A stretch of 12,155 nt of DNA from Anaerolineae bacterium. GTDB taxonomy: Bacteria > Chloroflexota > Anaerolineae > Anaerolineales > Villigracilaceae. The first letter of the stretch is position 1. The number at the start of each line of letters is the position of its first letter. This document shows, piece by piece, positions 4,475 to 11,479 of the stretch. The stretch lies in the NCBI GenBank assembly GCA_003524705.1, contig DQGV01000129.1, forward strand, positions 370 through 12,524, written 5' to 3'. A program made the position numbers and the translations under genes. The notes beneath the pieces were generated by a model. It was not told where the DNA came from, did no database searches, and was given only the letters and a program-made list of their open reading frames with translations.

Positions 4475-5897
4475 TACAGTGAAGACTTTAGGTGACCCAA
4501 ACTGCCCGCATTGTGGTGGCGCAGGTTATATTCGCTATGATGTGCCTGTTGAGGATGAACGCTTCGGTAAACTTGAAACATGTGTGTGTCGCGCGAAAGA
4601 TGTAGCGGAAATTGCACGCGCCCGTTTGTTTGCGATGAGTAATTTGAATCGCTTGAGTCATTTAACGTTTGAAAATTTTAGTCCAAGCGGAAATGATAAA
4701 GCCAAGTTTATGTCGAATCAAGAACGCGAGAATTTGCATAAAGCTTTTGATGTCAGTGAAAATTTTGCGAAGAAACCAGAAGGTTGGTTATTACTCGAAG
4801 GTGGGTATGGATGTGGAAAGACTCATTTAGCCGCGGCAATTGCAAATTTTTCAGTCAATAAAGGAATTGCAACTTTATTTATCACCGTACCTGATTTGTT
4901 AGATTCACTCCGCTTTGCTTATGCTGACCCCGAAACAACGTTTGAAGAACGCTTTGAGGAAATTCGTAATGCAGGTTTATTGATTTTAGATGACTTCGGT
5001 ACACAAAATGCAACCGCTTGGGCGCAAGAAAAATTATTTCAAATTATTAATTATCGTTACATCAATAAACTTCCGACAGTTATTACAACCAATTTAATGC
5101 TGGATGAAATTGAAGGGCGGATCCGTTCGCGTTTACAAGATGAAGCCTTTGTAAATTATATAAAAATTACTGCACCAGATTATCGCCGTCCGGAAGAGAC
5201 GAGTAACCCTGGAATATCTATGCTTTCATTACCTGAAATGAAAGCCATGACATTCAAAACTTTCCAACCGCGTGATGATGAAGTTGGCACAGAAGCTGTG
5301 ACAACTATCACCACTGAAAAGAAAGATAAATTTGGAAATAAATATAAAGATAAAGAAGTGACTAGAATTAAAGTCACGAAAGATGATGTCAAAACTTTGC
5401 ATGACGCTCACAACGCCGCCGTTGAGTTTGCTGAAAAACCAGAAGGCTGGCTTGTATTTTTAGGTCAATCCTTTTCTGGAAAAACACATCTCGCCGCCGC
5501 TATTGGAAATTATCGCATGGGCTTGGGCGGACAAGCACTATTGGTTGAAGTGACTGCACTTCTTGATTATCTGCGCCAAACATTTAGACCTAACTCTGAT
5601 GTTTCGTTTGATAGACGCTTCCATGAAATCCGCACCACGCCTTTGTTAATTCTTGATGACTTAAAAGAAAGCGGAGCCAGTTCTGCTTGGGCAGAGGATA
5701 AACTTTATAGCGTCTTGAATTATCGTTATAACGCGCATCTTCCTACGGTGTTAACTTCCACTTTGCATCCCGAAGCATTTGCTTTGAGTTATCCCAACTT
5801 GTGGAATAAATTGTTAGACCAAACCAAATCACAAGTGTTGAATATCAACATGCCGCCGTATCGGAGAGTGTCGAAGGGGAGTAAGAAGAAGAAATAA
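4389..5897 (+). CDS. DnaI/DnaC-like helicase loader with two tandem AAA+ domains
   Basis: The 502-residue protein contains, in order, a zinc-finger-like region (Cys39, Cys42, Cys65, Cys67) and AAA+ domain 1 (about 115-268). Domain 1 has Walker A GGYGCGKT (138-145), Walker B LLILDDFG (197-204), sensor-1 TTN (233-235) and RIRSRL (244-249), the arginine-finger region. A charged linker (about 270-330) follows, then AAA+ domain 2 (about 337-493). Domain 2 repeats the layout with Walker A GQSFSGKT (359-366) and Walker B LLILDDL (419-425), but has TST (456-458) at sensor 1 and LWNKLL (471-476) in place of the arginine segment. Domain 2 therefore probably binds ATP without normal hydrolysis. DnaC/DnaI proteins load DnaB helicase onto DNA and usually have one such domain. 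Neighbouring dnaB and dnaD support that role; IstB of IS21 is less likely because no transposase is nearby. ATG 4389 overlaps dnaD by 86 bases; GTG 4479 or ATG 4422 are alternative starts. Confidence 0.85.
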   Translation: MKEEIQKTLSKMQNDIPKASSLNSSSEINTVKTLGDPNCPHCGGAGYIRYDVPVEDERFGKLETCVCRAKDVAEIARARLFAMSNLNRLSHLTFENFSPSGNDKAKFMSNQERENLHKAFDVSENFAKKPEGWLLLEGGYGCGKTHLAAAIANFSVNKGIATLFITVPDLLDSLRFAYADPETTFEERFEEIRNAGLLILDDFGTQNATAWAQEKLFQIINYRYINKLPTVITTNLMLDEIEGRIRSRLQDEAFVNYIKITAPDYRRPEETSNPGISMLSLPEMKAMTFKTFQPRDDEVGTEAVTTITTEKKDKFGNKYKDKEVTRIKVTKDDVKTLHDAHNAAVEFAEKPEGWLVFLGQSFSGKTHLAAAIGNYRMGLGGQALLVEVTALLDYLRQTFRPNSDVSFDRRFHEIRTTPLLILDDLKESGASSAWAEDKLYSVLNYRYNAHLPTVLTSTLHPEAFALSYPNLWNKLLDQTKSQVLNINMPPYRRVSKGSKKKK

Positions 5898-5913
5898 GAA
5901 AGGAAATAAAAAA

Positions 5914-6339
5914 ATGAAAAACCGTGTTGCTGGAATGTTTGCAGGTCAAGCGTTTGGATTAATAATTGTTTGTATTGCATCCACATTCATCGCATTAATT
6001 TCATTCGGCGCGATTGGTGGCGTCACCATGGCTTCTGCGCCTGAACCAACTTTTCAATTTGTTGCCCCAGTCACATGCCCAAATGGTGAAGTGCAATATA
6101 GCGAATTCACTGCATCGTATCATCGCCCCGGTGAAAAAGGAGTTGTGGTCGAATGTGTCCAAGCCGATGGCACACGCACCGACATCACTGGCACATCTAT
6201 TCTTTACTCGCTTATCGGATTTTATCTCGCTTGTTTTCTTCCGCTTTGTATCCCCGGCGGATTGGTCGCTTTAATTTTCCCAACTTTTTTCTTGCGTTTT
6301 CGCCGTAATAAACAAAATCAACCAGAGACATTTAATTAA
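5914..6339 (+). CDS. Two-helix membrane protein of unknown function
   Basis: The 141-residue protein has a hydrophobic N-terminal segment (about 7-40, GQAFGLIIVCIASTFIALIS) and a polar central region (about 42-92) with two cysteines in PVTCPNG and VVECVQADG. A second hydrophobic stretch (about 94-126) ends with the basic LRFRRNKQ. The positive charges at both ends suggest both termini are inside and the Cys-containing loop outside, where the two cysteines could form a disulfide. I recognise no family. The start is supported by AAAGGA (5899-5904) nine bases upstream. The stop codon TAA is directly followed by the ATG of the nicotinamidase gene, so the two are cotranscribed and probably translationally coupled. 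The gene begins 16 bases after the loader gene, so it may belong to the same transcript. Confidence 0.7.
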   Translation: MKNRVAGMFAGQAFGLIIVCIASTFIALISFGAIGGVTMASAPEPTFQFVAPVTCPNGEVQYSEFTASYHRPGEKGVVVECVQADGTRTDITGTSILYSLIGFYLACFLPLCIPGGLVALIFPTFFLRFRRNKQNQPETFN

Positions 6340-7344
6340 ATGACAACACCCATTCCCTCGTTTTTTGATTCATCTCGCGTTGGCGAAGTGTGGAAAGTTG
6401 ATTACGCCGCCCGTGCCGCAGACGCAAAAACTTACGCGCTTCAACACAGACTTCAACCTGCTTCTGCTTTGTCAACAAAAATCTCACTTCTACTTATTGA
6501 CGTACAAAATACATTCTGCATCCCAAACTTTGAATTATTCGTCGGTGGTCGTAGCGGAAATGGCGCCGTAGAAGATAATATCCGCTTGTGTGAGTTTATT
6601 TATAAAAATATTGGAAACATCACACACATCATCGCAACGATGGATACGCATTATGCCCATCAAATTTTTCATCCCAACTTTTTTGTAGATGAAAACGGGA
6701 ATCACCCTGCACCATACACAGATATTCACCTCGCTGACTTGCAAAATAACAAATGGAAATTTAATCCAGAACTTGCCTCACAATTCAACATCGCGCCTGA
6801 ATATGGTCAACAGATGATGATTCATTATGCTGAGGCACTAGAAAAAAAAGGCAAATACGCCTTAACCATCTGGCCCTATCATGCCATGCTTGGTGGAATT
6901 GGTCATGCACTTGTCCCTGCAATAGAAGAAGCGATTTTCTTCCACTCTATTGCTCGAAACACACAAGCAGATTTTGAAATCAAAGGCAATAAACCATTTA
7001 CAGAAAATTATTCCGTGATTGGTCCCGAAGTGCTGACAGGTCCAATGGGAGAAACACTTGGAACACGAAATTCAAAATTCATAGAACATCTTTTAGAAAT
7101 AGATAGATTGTATATTGCAGGTCAGGCGAAAAGTCATTGTGTAGCATGGACAATTTCTGATTTGTTAGATGATATTCAAGCAGTTGACTCAGAATTAGCA
7201 AAAAAAGTTTATTTGCTGGAAGACTGTTCGTCACCAGTTGTCGTGCCTGAGGTGGTTGACCATACCGACGCGGCGAATGAAGCGTTTCATCGCTTTGCAA
7301 AAGCGGGGATGAAGATAGTTAAATCTACAGATGAAATTAAATAA
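6340..7344 (+). CDS. Enlarged nicotinamidase-like cysteine hydrolase
   Basis: This is an isochorismatase-fold amidase, predicted to hydrolyse nicotinamide to nicotinate and ammonia. The triad is visible: Asp54 in LLLIDVQNTF, a Lys in DFEIKGNKPF (Lys215 most likely) and the nucleophile Cys267 in GQAKSHCVAWT. The metal-site pattern of PncA appears as MDTHYAHQIFHP (Asp102, His104, His111). WPYHAMLGGIGHAL (178-191) corresponds to the 'WP.HC..G..GA' segment. At 334 residues it is well above the roughly 200 of classical PncA; the extra length lies in an N-terminal extension and in the stretch between the metal site and the WPYH segment. The start codon immediately follows the previous stop codon. 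A nicotinate phosphoribosyltransferase gene 38 bases downstream supports the nicotinamide assignment; another amide substrate cannot be excluded. Confidence 0.88.
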   Translation: MTTPIPSFFDSSRVGEVWKVDYAARAADAKTYALQHRLQPASALSTKISLLLIDVQNTFCIPNFELFVGGRSGNGAVEDNIRLCEFIYKNIGNITHIIATMDTHYAHQIFHPNFFVDENGNHPAPYTDIHLADLQNNKWKFNPELASQFNIAPEYGQQMMIHYAEALEKKGKYALTIWPYHAMLGGIGHALVPAIEEAIFFHSIARNTQADFEIKGNKPFTENYSVIGPEVLTGPMGETLGTRNSKFIEHLLEIDRLYIAGQAKSHCVAWTISDLLDDIQAVDSELAKKVYLLEDCSSPVVVPEVVDHTDAANEAFHRFAKAGMKIVKSTDEIK

Positions 7345-7369
7345 ATAGTAATTACCAATTACTATTTAC
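7342..7369. repeat. AT-rich inverted repeat built from GTAAWTN heptads
   Basis: TAAATAGTAATT (7342-7353) and AATTACTATTTA (7357-7368) are perfect 12-bp arms around ACC. Read on the minus strand, 7369-7349 is three heptads, GTAAATA, GTAATTG and GTAATTA, the same kind as at 384-418. The repeat begins within the stop codon of the nicotinamidase gene. Confidence 0.7.
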
Positions 7370-7382
7370 CAAACGAGACCCC

Positions 7383-8726
7383 ATGAGCATATTTGATAAT
7401 AAAAGACTCACCAACGAAACCTTCAAACTTGATATTGAACGCATGCGACGTGGATGGTATTCAGATAAATATTTTGAAAACATCAACCGCATGTTGATTT
7501 CATTATCTAAGGATAAATATTTTTATGAGGGGAAATATCATAATTTGCCAAATGGAATTTCTCCTGAAAAAATTGCAGTTGGTGATATTGAAGTTGAAAT
7601 GCAATGGTTCACGCGCCGTATGGGAAAGACAACTGTTGTCGGTGTAGATAAATCTTTAGAGATGATTCGGCATTGCACGGGTTATTTTGATGACGATAAA
7701 TTTATTGATACATCAGACAAACTTGAAGTGTGGGCTGTGCATGATGGTACAACCGTCAAATATGATGGTGACCCGACCAAAGTGCAACCCGTTATTAAAG
7801 TTCGCGGGCGTTATCGAGATTTTGCTTTAATCGAAACACCTTCACTTGGAATTTTGACTCGTTCGAGCCGTGTTGCTACTAATGTTTATGAAACGCTGGT
7901 TGCTTCGCGTGGCAAACCAGTTTTATTTTTTCCTGCGCGTTTTGATATGCACGAAGTCCAAGCGGCGGATGGATATGCATATAACATCGCCGTGCAAAGA
8001 TTTAACTTGGATAAAGAAAGTGATTTGGGTCCGTTTGTTTCAACGGATGCACAAGGGGATTGGTGGGGAGGTGCTGGTGGTGGGACAGTGGCTCACGCCG
8101 CCATCGCTTCTTTCTTAGGGGATACTGCCGAAGCAATGATGCAGTTTGCTAACATTTTGCCTCCTCGTATTCCACGCATTGCACTTGTGGATTTCAATAA
8201 TGATTCTGTTCGAGATACATTACGAGTTTTAGATTCATTGTTTGCAAAATATAAAGAATTGATAGACGCAGGCAGTAAAGAAGAAGCTGAAAAATATAAG
8301 TTATATGGTGTGCGTTTAGATACAAGCGGAAGTTTGCGTGATGTATCTGTTCAACCACTTGGCGATGTAGCTTTAGATTTAGGCGTGAATCCGCGTTTGG
8401 TATTCAATGTGCGTCAAGCAATTGATAATGCTTGGGAGAGTTGGAACCTGCCAGACCGTTGGAAAGAAGCGGCACGAGAATATTGTCGTAATGTAAAGAT
8501 TGTTGTGTCTGGTGGATTTAATCCAGAAAAAATTCGTAAGTTTGAAAAACTCGAAGTGCCTGTGGATATTTATGCAGTCGGTTCGTATTTGTTCAATAAT
8601 AGTGATGCCACTAGCACAGATTACACATCTGATGTGGTGCGCGTGAAAATTCACGGCGAGTGGGTTGATATGGCGAAGGTAGGAAGAAAAGTTGGAGGGA
8701 ATGAAAATTTGGAGAGGGTTTGGTAG
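7383..8726 (+). CDS. pncB: Nicotinate phosphoribosyltransferase
   Basis: The 447-residue protein is predicted to convert nicotinate and PRPP to nicotinate mononucleotide in the Preiss-Handler route. Conserved blocks of the type II phosphoribosyltransferase fold are visible: the N-terminal MRRGWYSDKYF; ALIETPSLGIL (148-158); FPARFDMHEVQAADGYAYN (183-201); GGGTVAHAAIASFLGDTAEAM (232-252); VDFNNDS (269-275); GVRLDTSGSLRD (309-320); and the phosphate-binding VVSGGFNPEKI (374-384) followed by VDIYAVGSYL (394-403). The length and blocks fit NAPRTase rather than NadC (quinolinate phosphoribosyltransferase, about 280 residues). The upstream nicotinamidase gene makes a two-step salvage operon. Only a weak CGAGA precedes the ATG, and an inverted repeat sits between the two genes. 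The gene symbol is by function; this branch may differ from E. coli PncB. Confidence 0.88.
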   Translation: MSIFDNKRLTNETFKLDIERMRRGWYSDKYFENINRMLISLSKDKYFYEGKYHNLPNGISPEKIAVGDIEVEMQWFTRRMGKTTVVGVDKSLEMIRHCTGYFDDDKFIDTSDKLEVWAVHDGTTVKYDGDPTKVQPVIKVRGRYRDFALIETPSLGILTRSSRVATNVYETLVASRGKPVLFFPARFDMHEVQAADGYAYNIAVQRFNLDKESDLGPFVSTDAQGDWWGGAGGGTVAHAAIASFLGDTAEAMMQFANILPPRIPRIALVDFNNDSVRDTLRVLDSLFAKYKELIDAGSKEEAEKYKLYGVRLDTSGSLRDVSVQPLGDVALDLGVNPRLVFNVRQAIDNAWESWNLPDRWKEAAREYCRNVKIVVSGGFNPEKIRKFEKLEVPVDIYAVGSYLFNNSDATSTDYTSDVVRVKIHGEWVDMAKVGRKVGGNENLERVW

Positions 8727-8754
8727 AGTACTTTTGGGGAACTTTTCGATTAAT

Positions 8755-8799
8755 TGGTTCGTCCTTAAACTTTAGAGAAATGACCAAACGGAGGAACCA
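8755..8799 (+). promoter_or_regulatory. Hairpin masking the RBS of the first FW lipoprotein
   Basis: TGGTTCGTCC (8755-8764) can pair with GGAGGAACCA (8790-8799) with a single mismatch. The second arm contains the whole Shine-Dalgarno GGAGG (8790-8794) and the A of the start codon. The loop is 25 bases. It may limit initiation unless opened. This is seen by pairing only, without energy calculation. Confidence 0.4.
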
Positions 8800-10031
8800 T
8801 GTCTCGTAAACCTTTACTACTTGCATTTGCAATTTTATTGATTGTTCAACTTGCCTGCAACGTGCCATCTAATTCAGCGACACCAGATACGTTTGCCACA
8901 CTCAATGCGCTTTACACCGCTTCTGCTCTGACAGTTCAAGCTGGTGGCACCGCGACGCCTGGATTACCACTTCCGACTGCTACGATCGGAACTGCCGCCC
9001 CGACAAATACTGCGGGGACACAGTCAGCAGGGGCAACGTTAAAGTGTGACGCGGCACAATTCTTAGCAGATGTTACTTATCCTGATGGGAGTACACTTGC
9101 CCCCAACACTTCATTTGTAAAAATCTGGCGTATCAAAAATGTTGGCACTTGTACCTGGACAACATCATACGCTTTAGTATTTTTTGGCGGTGATGCTATG
9201 AGTGCGCCATCTGCTGTGGCTTTAGCAGGAAGTGTTGCGCCTGGTCAATACATTGAGATTCCTGTTACATTAAGGTCGCCAAATTCGGATGGTAATTTCA
9301 CTGGTTATTGGAAATTACGAAATGCTTCGGGAAATTTATTTGGAATTGGTAACCAAGCGGATACTGCTTTTTGGGTAAAAATTAAAGTAGCAGGACCCAT
9401 GTATGTTGCTTACAATTTTGCTGATAATTACTGCCAAGCCGAATGGTCGAATGGAAACAGTATGCTTCCTTGCCCCGGCACAGATGGTGATGCAAATGGT
9501 TATGTAATTAAACTTAATAAACCTAAATATGAAAGTGGTGCAAATTCTGAAGAAGTAGGTTTGTTGAGTGTGCCACGCGATAGGAGAAATGGAATTATTA
9601 GTGGGCAATTCCCTGCATTTACTGTGCAATCCGGAGACCGCTTTCGTGCAGTGGTGTATTGTCAGCACCAAGCTACCAAATGTAATGTAATATTTAAGTT
9701 AAGTTATCTTAATAACGGTCAAATAAAAACACTTGGTACATGGAATGAGGCGTACGAAGGAAAATATTACACAATTGATTTAAGCTTAAATAATTTGGCT
9801 GACGAAACCCTAAAATTTATTTTAGAAGTAGATGCCAATGCTGGCAATAATCAAGATTATGCAATTTGGCTAAACCCACGCATTGTGAGATTGGGCAACC
9901 CGCCTCCTACTTTGACGCCTAGCCGTACTCCAACGATTACAAATACGCCTACCCTTACATTGACTCCGACTTCAACTTCAACAGTTACCCTTACCCCCAC
10001 CGAAACGCCCACGGAAACACCTACCCCATAG
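8799..10031 (+). CDS. FW (NBR1 Ig-like) domain lipoprotein with extra beta domain
   Basis: The 410-residue protein begins with a signal peptide ending VQLAC (Cys20, a slightly atypical lipobox), so it is probably lipid-anchored outside the membrane. After a short helix-prone segment (30-47) and a Thr/Ala/Pro-rich linker comes an FW/N_BRCA1_IG-type domain (about 83-197). Its four tryptophans are Trp110 (FVKIWRIKN), Trp120 (GTCTW), Trp171 (TGYW) and Trp192 (AFWVKI); Cys83 and Cys118 probably form a disulfide. Residues about 198-366 look like a second beta-rich, carbohydrate-binding-like domain with four cysteines (212, 225, 288, 295) and a closing YAIWLNPRI; I cannot name it. The C-terminus (367-410) is a Thr/Pro tail with no domain after it. 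GGAGG lies four bases before the start. It is the first of three paralogues. The ligand is unknown. Confidence 0.82.
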   Translation: MSRKPLLLAFAILLIVQLACNVPSNSATPDTFATLNALYTASALTVQAGGTATPGLPLPTATIGTAAPTNTAGTQSAGATLKCDAAQFLADVTYPDGSTLAPNTSFVKIWRIKNVGTCTWTTSYALVFFGGDAMSAPSAVALAGSVAPGQYIEIPVTLRSPNSDGNFTGYWKLRNASGNLFGIGNQADTAFWVKIKVAGPMYVAYNFADNYCQAEWSNGNSMLPCPGTDGDANGYVIKLNKPKYESGANSEEVGLLSVPRDRRNGIISGQFPAFTVQSGDRFRAVVYCQHQATKCNVIFKLSYLNNGQIKTLGTWNEAYEGKYYTIDLSLNNLADETLKFILEVDANAGNNQDYAIWLNPRIVRLGNPPPTLTPSRTPTITNTPTLTLTPTSTSTVTLTPTETPTETPTP

Positions 10032-10036
10032 TGCGT

Positions 10037-10063
10037 TATAATGATATGTACAATATTCGGAGG
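10037..10063 (+). promoter_or_regulatory. TATAAT box and RBS before the second lipoprotein
   Basis: A perfect TATAAT (10037-10042) lies 30 bases before the ATG at 10072, and GGAGG (10059-10063) follows with eight bases to the ATG. No convincing -35 box lies 16-18 bases upstream (GAAACA at 10014-10019), so a separate internal promoter is possible but not certain. Confidence 0.4.
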
Positions 10064-10071
10064 TTCGTAAT

Positions 10072-10806
10072 ATGAAATTTAGCAAGTTAAATTGGTTGAT
10101 ACTTACTTTAATTATATCCATCATAATCAGTGCTTGTAATATTGGCTCTACTCCGCCCCCCGCCCAAGATGACGGCGCAATTCAAACCCAAGCGTTTGAG
10201 ATTGTGCTGACGCAATCTGCATTACAACAAACACAAACAGCCGCGGCAATTCCGCCAACGGCACAACCAACGAATACGTTTGTTGCTACAATTACTTTAC
10301 AACCGACATCTTCATTGTTAGGAGCAACAAATACACCTTTTTCATTGAATACACAACAGCCAGGCTTAACCCCACAATTGTTGATTTCGCCCACATCAGC
10401 AGTTCCGATTAACACGCTGACCACTCAAAATGGTTGTAACGATGGCGCATACCTTGGTGAAACCAAACCTTTTGACGGAGACTCTGTTAAAGTAGGTAAA
10501 GAATTTTCAAAAGGTTGGACAATTCTCAACACTGGCACCTGCGCTTGGGACGAAGGCTACGTGTTTGATTATTTACAAGATTACTTCCCACCAGAAACAA
10601 ATATCTCACAACTTTCTGGGTATGATGTTTCATTAAAAAAGAACACACCAGAAGAATATACAAAACCAGGCCACAGTCAATCTTTTATTCTAAAACTCAA
10701 AGCGCCGACTACTGCTGGACAATACAAAGGCTATTGGAAAATGCGAGATGATGCTGGCAACTACTTTGGTCCACTTGTATATGTTTGGATTATAGCTGTC
10801 CCTTAA
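10072..10806 (+). CDS. FW (NBR1 Ig-like) domain lipoprotein, second copy
   Basis: The 244-residue protein has a clear lipoprotein signal peptide ending ISAC (Cys22). A helix-prone segment (34-60, DDGAIQTQAFEIVLTQSA onward) and a long Thr/Pro/Gln-rich linker (60-120) follow. One FW-type domain occupies about 121-244 and ends at the C-terminus. Its tryptophans are Trp149 (SKGWTILN), Trp159 (GTCAW), Trp222 (KGYW) and Trp239 (VYVWII). Cys122 and Cys157 match the cysteine pair of the first copy. Compared with the neighbours it has an inserted acidic/aromatic stretch (FDYLQDYFPPE) after the second Trp, so its exposed surface probably differs. In eukaryotes the related domain of the autophagy receptor NBR1 binds proteins. 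The bacterial role is not established; surface binding or cell-wall association is an inference. Confidence 0.84.
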   Translation: MKFSKLNWLILTLIISIIISACNIGSTPPPAQDDGAIQTQAFEIVLTQSALQQTQTAAAIPPTAQPTNTFVATITLQPTSSLLGATNTPFSLNTQQPGLTPQLLISPTSAVPINTLTTQNGCNDGAYLGETKPFDGDSVKVGKEFSKGWTILNTGTCAWDEGYVFDYLQDYFPPETNISQLSGYDVSLKKNTPEEYTKPGHSQSFILKLKAPTTAGQYKGYWKMRDDAGNYFGPLVYVWIIAVP

Positions 10807-10826
10807 GCACCAAATAACTTAAGGAG
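10801..10826 (+). promoter_or_regulatory. Hairpin joining stop codon and next RBS (translational coupling)
   Basis: CCTTAAG (10801-10807) and CTTAAGG (10818-10824) are perfect 7-bp arms with a 10-base loop. The first arm contains the TAA stop of the second lipoprotein (10804-10806) and the second arm contains most of AAGGAG (10821-10826), the Shine-Dalgarno of the third. A ribosome reaching the stop would open the stem and expose the site. Confidence 0.5.
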
Positions 10827-10833
10827 ATTCTAA

Positions 10834-11478
10834 ATGAAGAAAAAGACTCTTGTAAAACTCATTACCCTCGCATTAATAATTTCTGCCTGCGCACCTGCCA
10901 CACCCATTGAGCCCACGCCGGATGTAAATGCGATTCGTACTTCTGCCGCCAGCACAGTTGTAGCAGAGTTGACCTTAACCGCCGCCGCTTTCACACCTAC
11001 CTCTGCACCACCTACTGATACACCAATTGCAGAAGAACCAACTGCTACAGCAACTCAAATTACAATTGTTTCTACAGATCCGACCCAAATTGCACTCGGA
11101 ACCCCCGGCGCATTATGTGACGATTATGATTTTGACCTCACAACATTAGATGTGACTATCCCAGATGGCACACCCATGACGCCCGGACAAGAATTTGTTA
11201 AAACATGGAGAATCAGAAATACCGGCATTTGTACATGGGATACTGAATATCAAGCCATCTTCTCTTACAGTTCCCCACCAAATGAAGATATGGATGCCCA
11301 GCCTATTCCATTAACTGCACTCGTCGCTCCCGGACAAGAAGTTGACGTCTCAGTCCAATTTACAGCACCCACCACACCCGGCGAATACACCGGCTATTGG
11401 ACAATGGTCAACGCGGCAGGGATTCCTTTTGGTCAACGAGGAAAGCAGTTAATAGTAAAAATTGTTGTTCAACAATAA
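10834..11478 (+). CDS. FW (NBR1 Ig-like) domain lipoprotein, third copy
   Basis: The 214-residue protein has a lipoprotein signal peptide ending ISAC (Cys19). A helix-prone segment (30-53, DVNAIRTSAASTVVAELTLT) and a Thr/Pro linker (54-92) lead to an FW-type domain (about 95-214). Trp125 (FVKTWRIRN), Trp135 (GICTW) and Trp189 (TGYW) are present. The fourth conserved tryptophan is replaced by Ile207 in QLIVKIVV. Cys95 and Cys133 match the cysteine pair of the other copies. It is more similar to the first copy (VKxWRIxN, TxxY) than to the second. AAGGAG lies seven bases before the ATG, within a coupling hairpin. The queG frame opens one base after its stop codon, so queG is probably in the same transcript. 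Confidence 0.84.
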   Translation: MKKKTLVKLITLALIISACAPATPIEPTPDVNAIRTSAASTVVAELTLTAAAFTPTSAPPTDTPIAEEPTATATQITIVSTDPTQIALGTPGALCDDYDFDLTTLDVTIPDGTPMTPGQEFVKTWRIRNTGICTWDTEYQAIFSYSSPPNEDMDAQPIPLTALVAPGQEVDVSVQFTAPTTPGEYTGYWTMVNAAGIPFGQRGKQLIVKIVVQQ

Positions 11479-11479
11479 T

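Noticed and set aside
4389..5897. IS21-type IstB ATPase
   Set aside because: The ATPase domain is related, but there is no transposase or terminal repeat, and dnaB and dnaD are adjacent, so a helicase loader is more likely.
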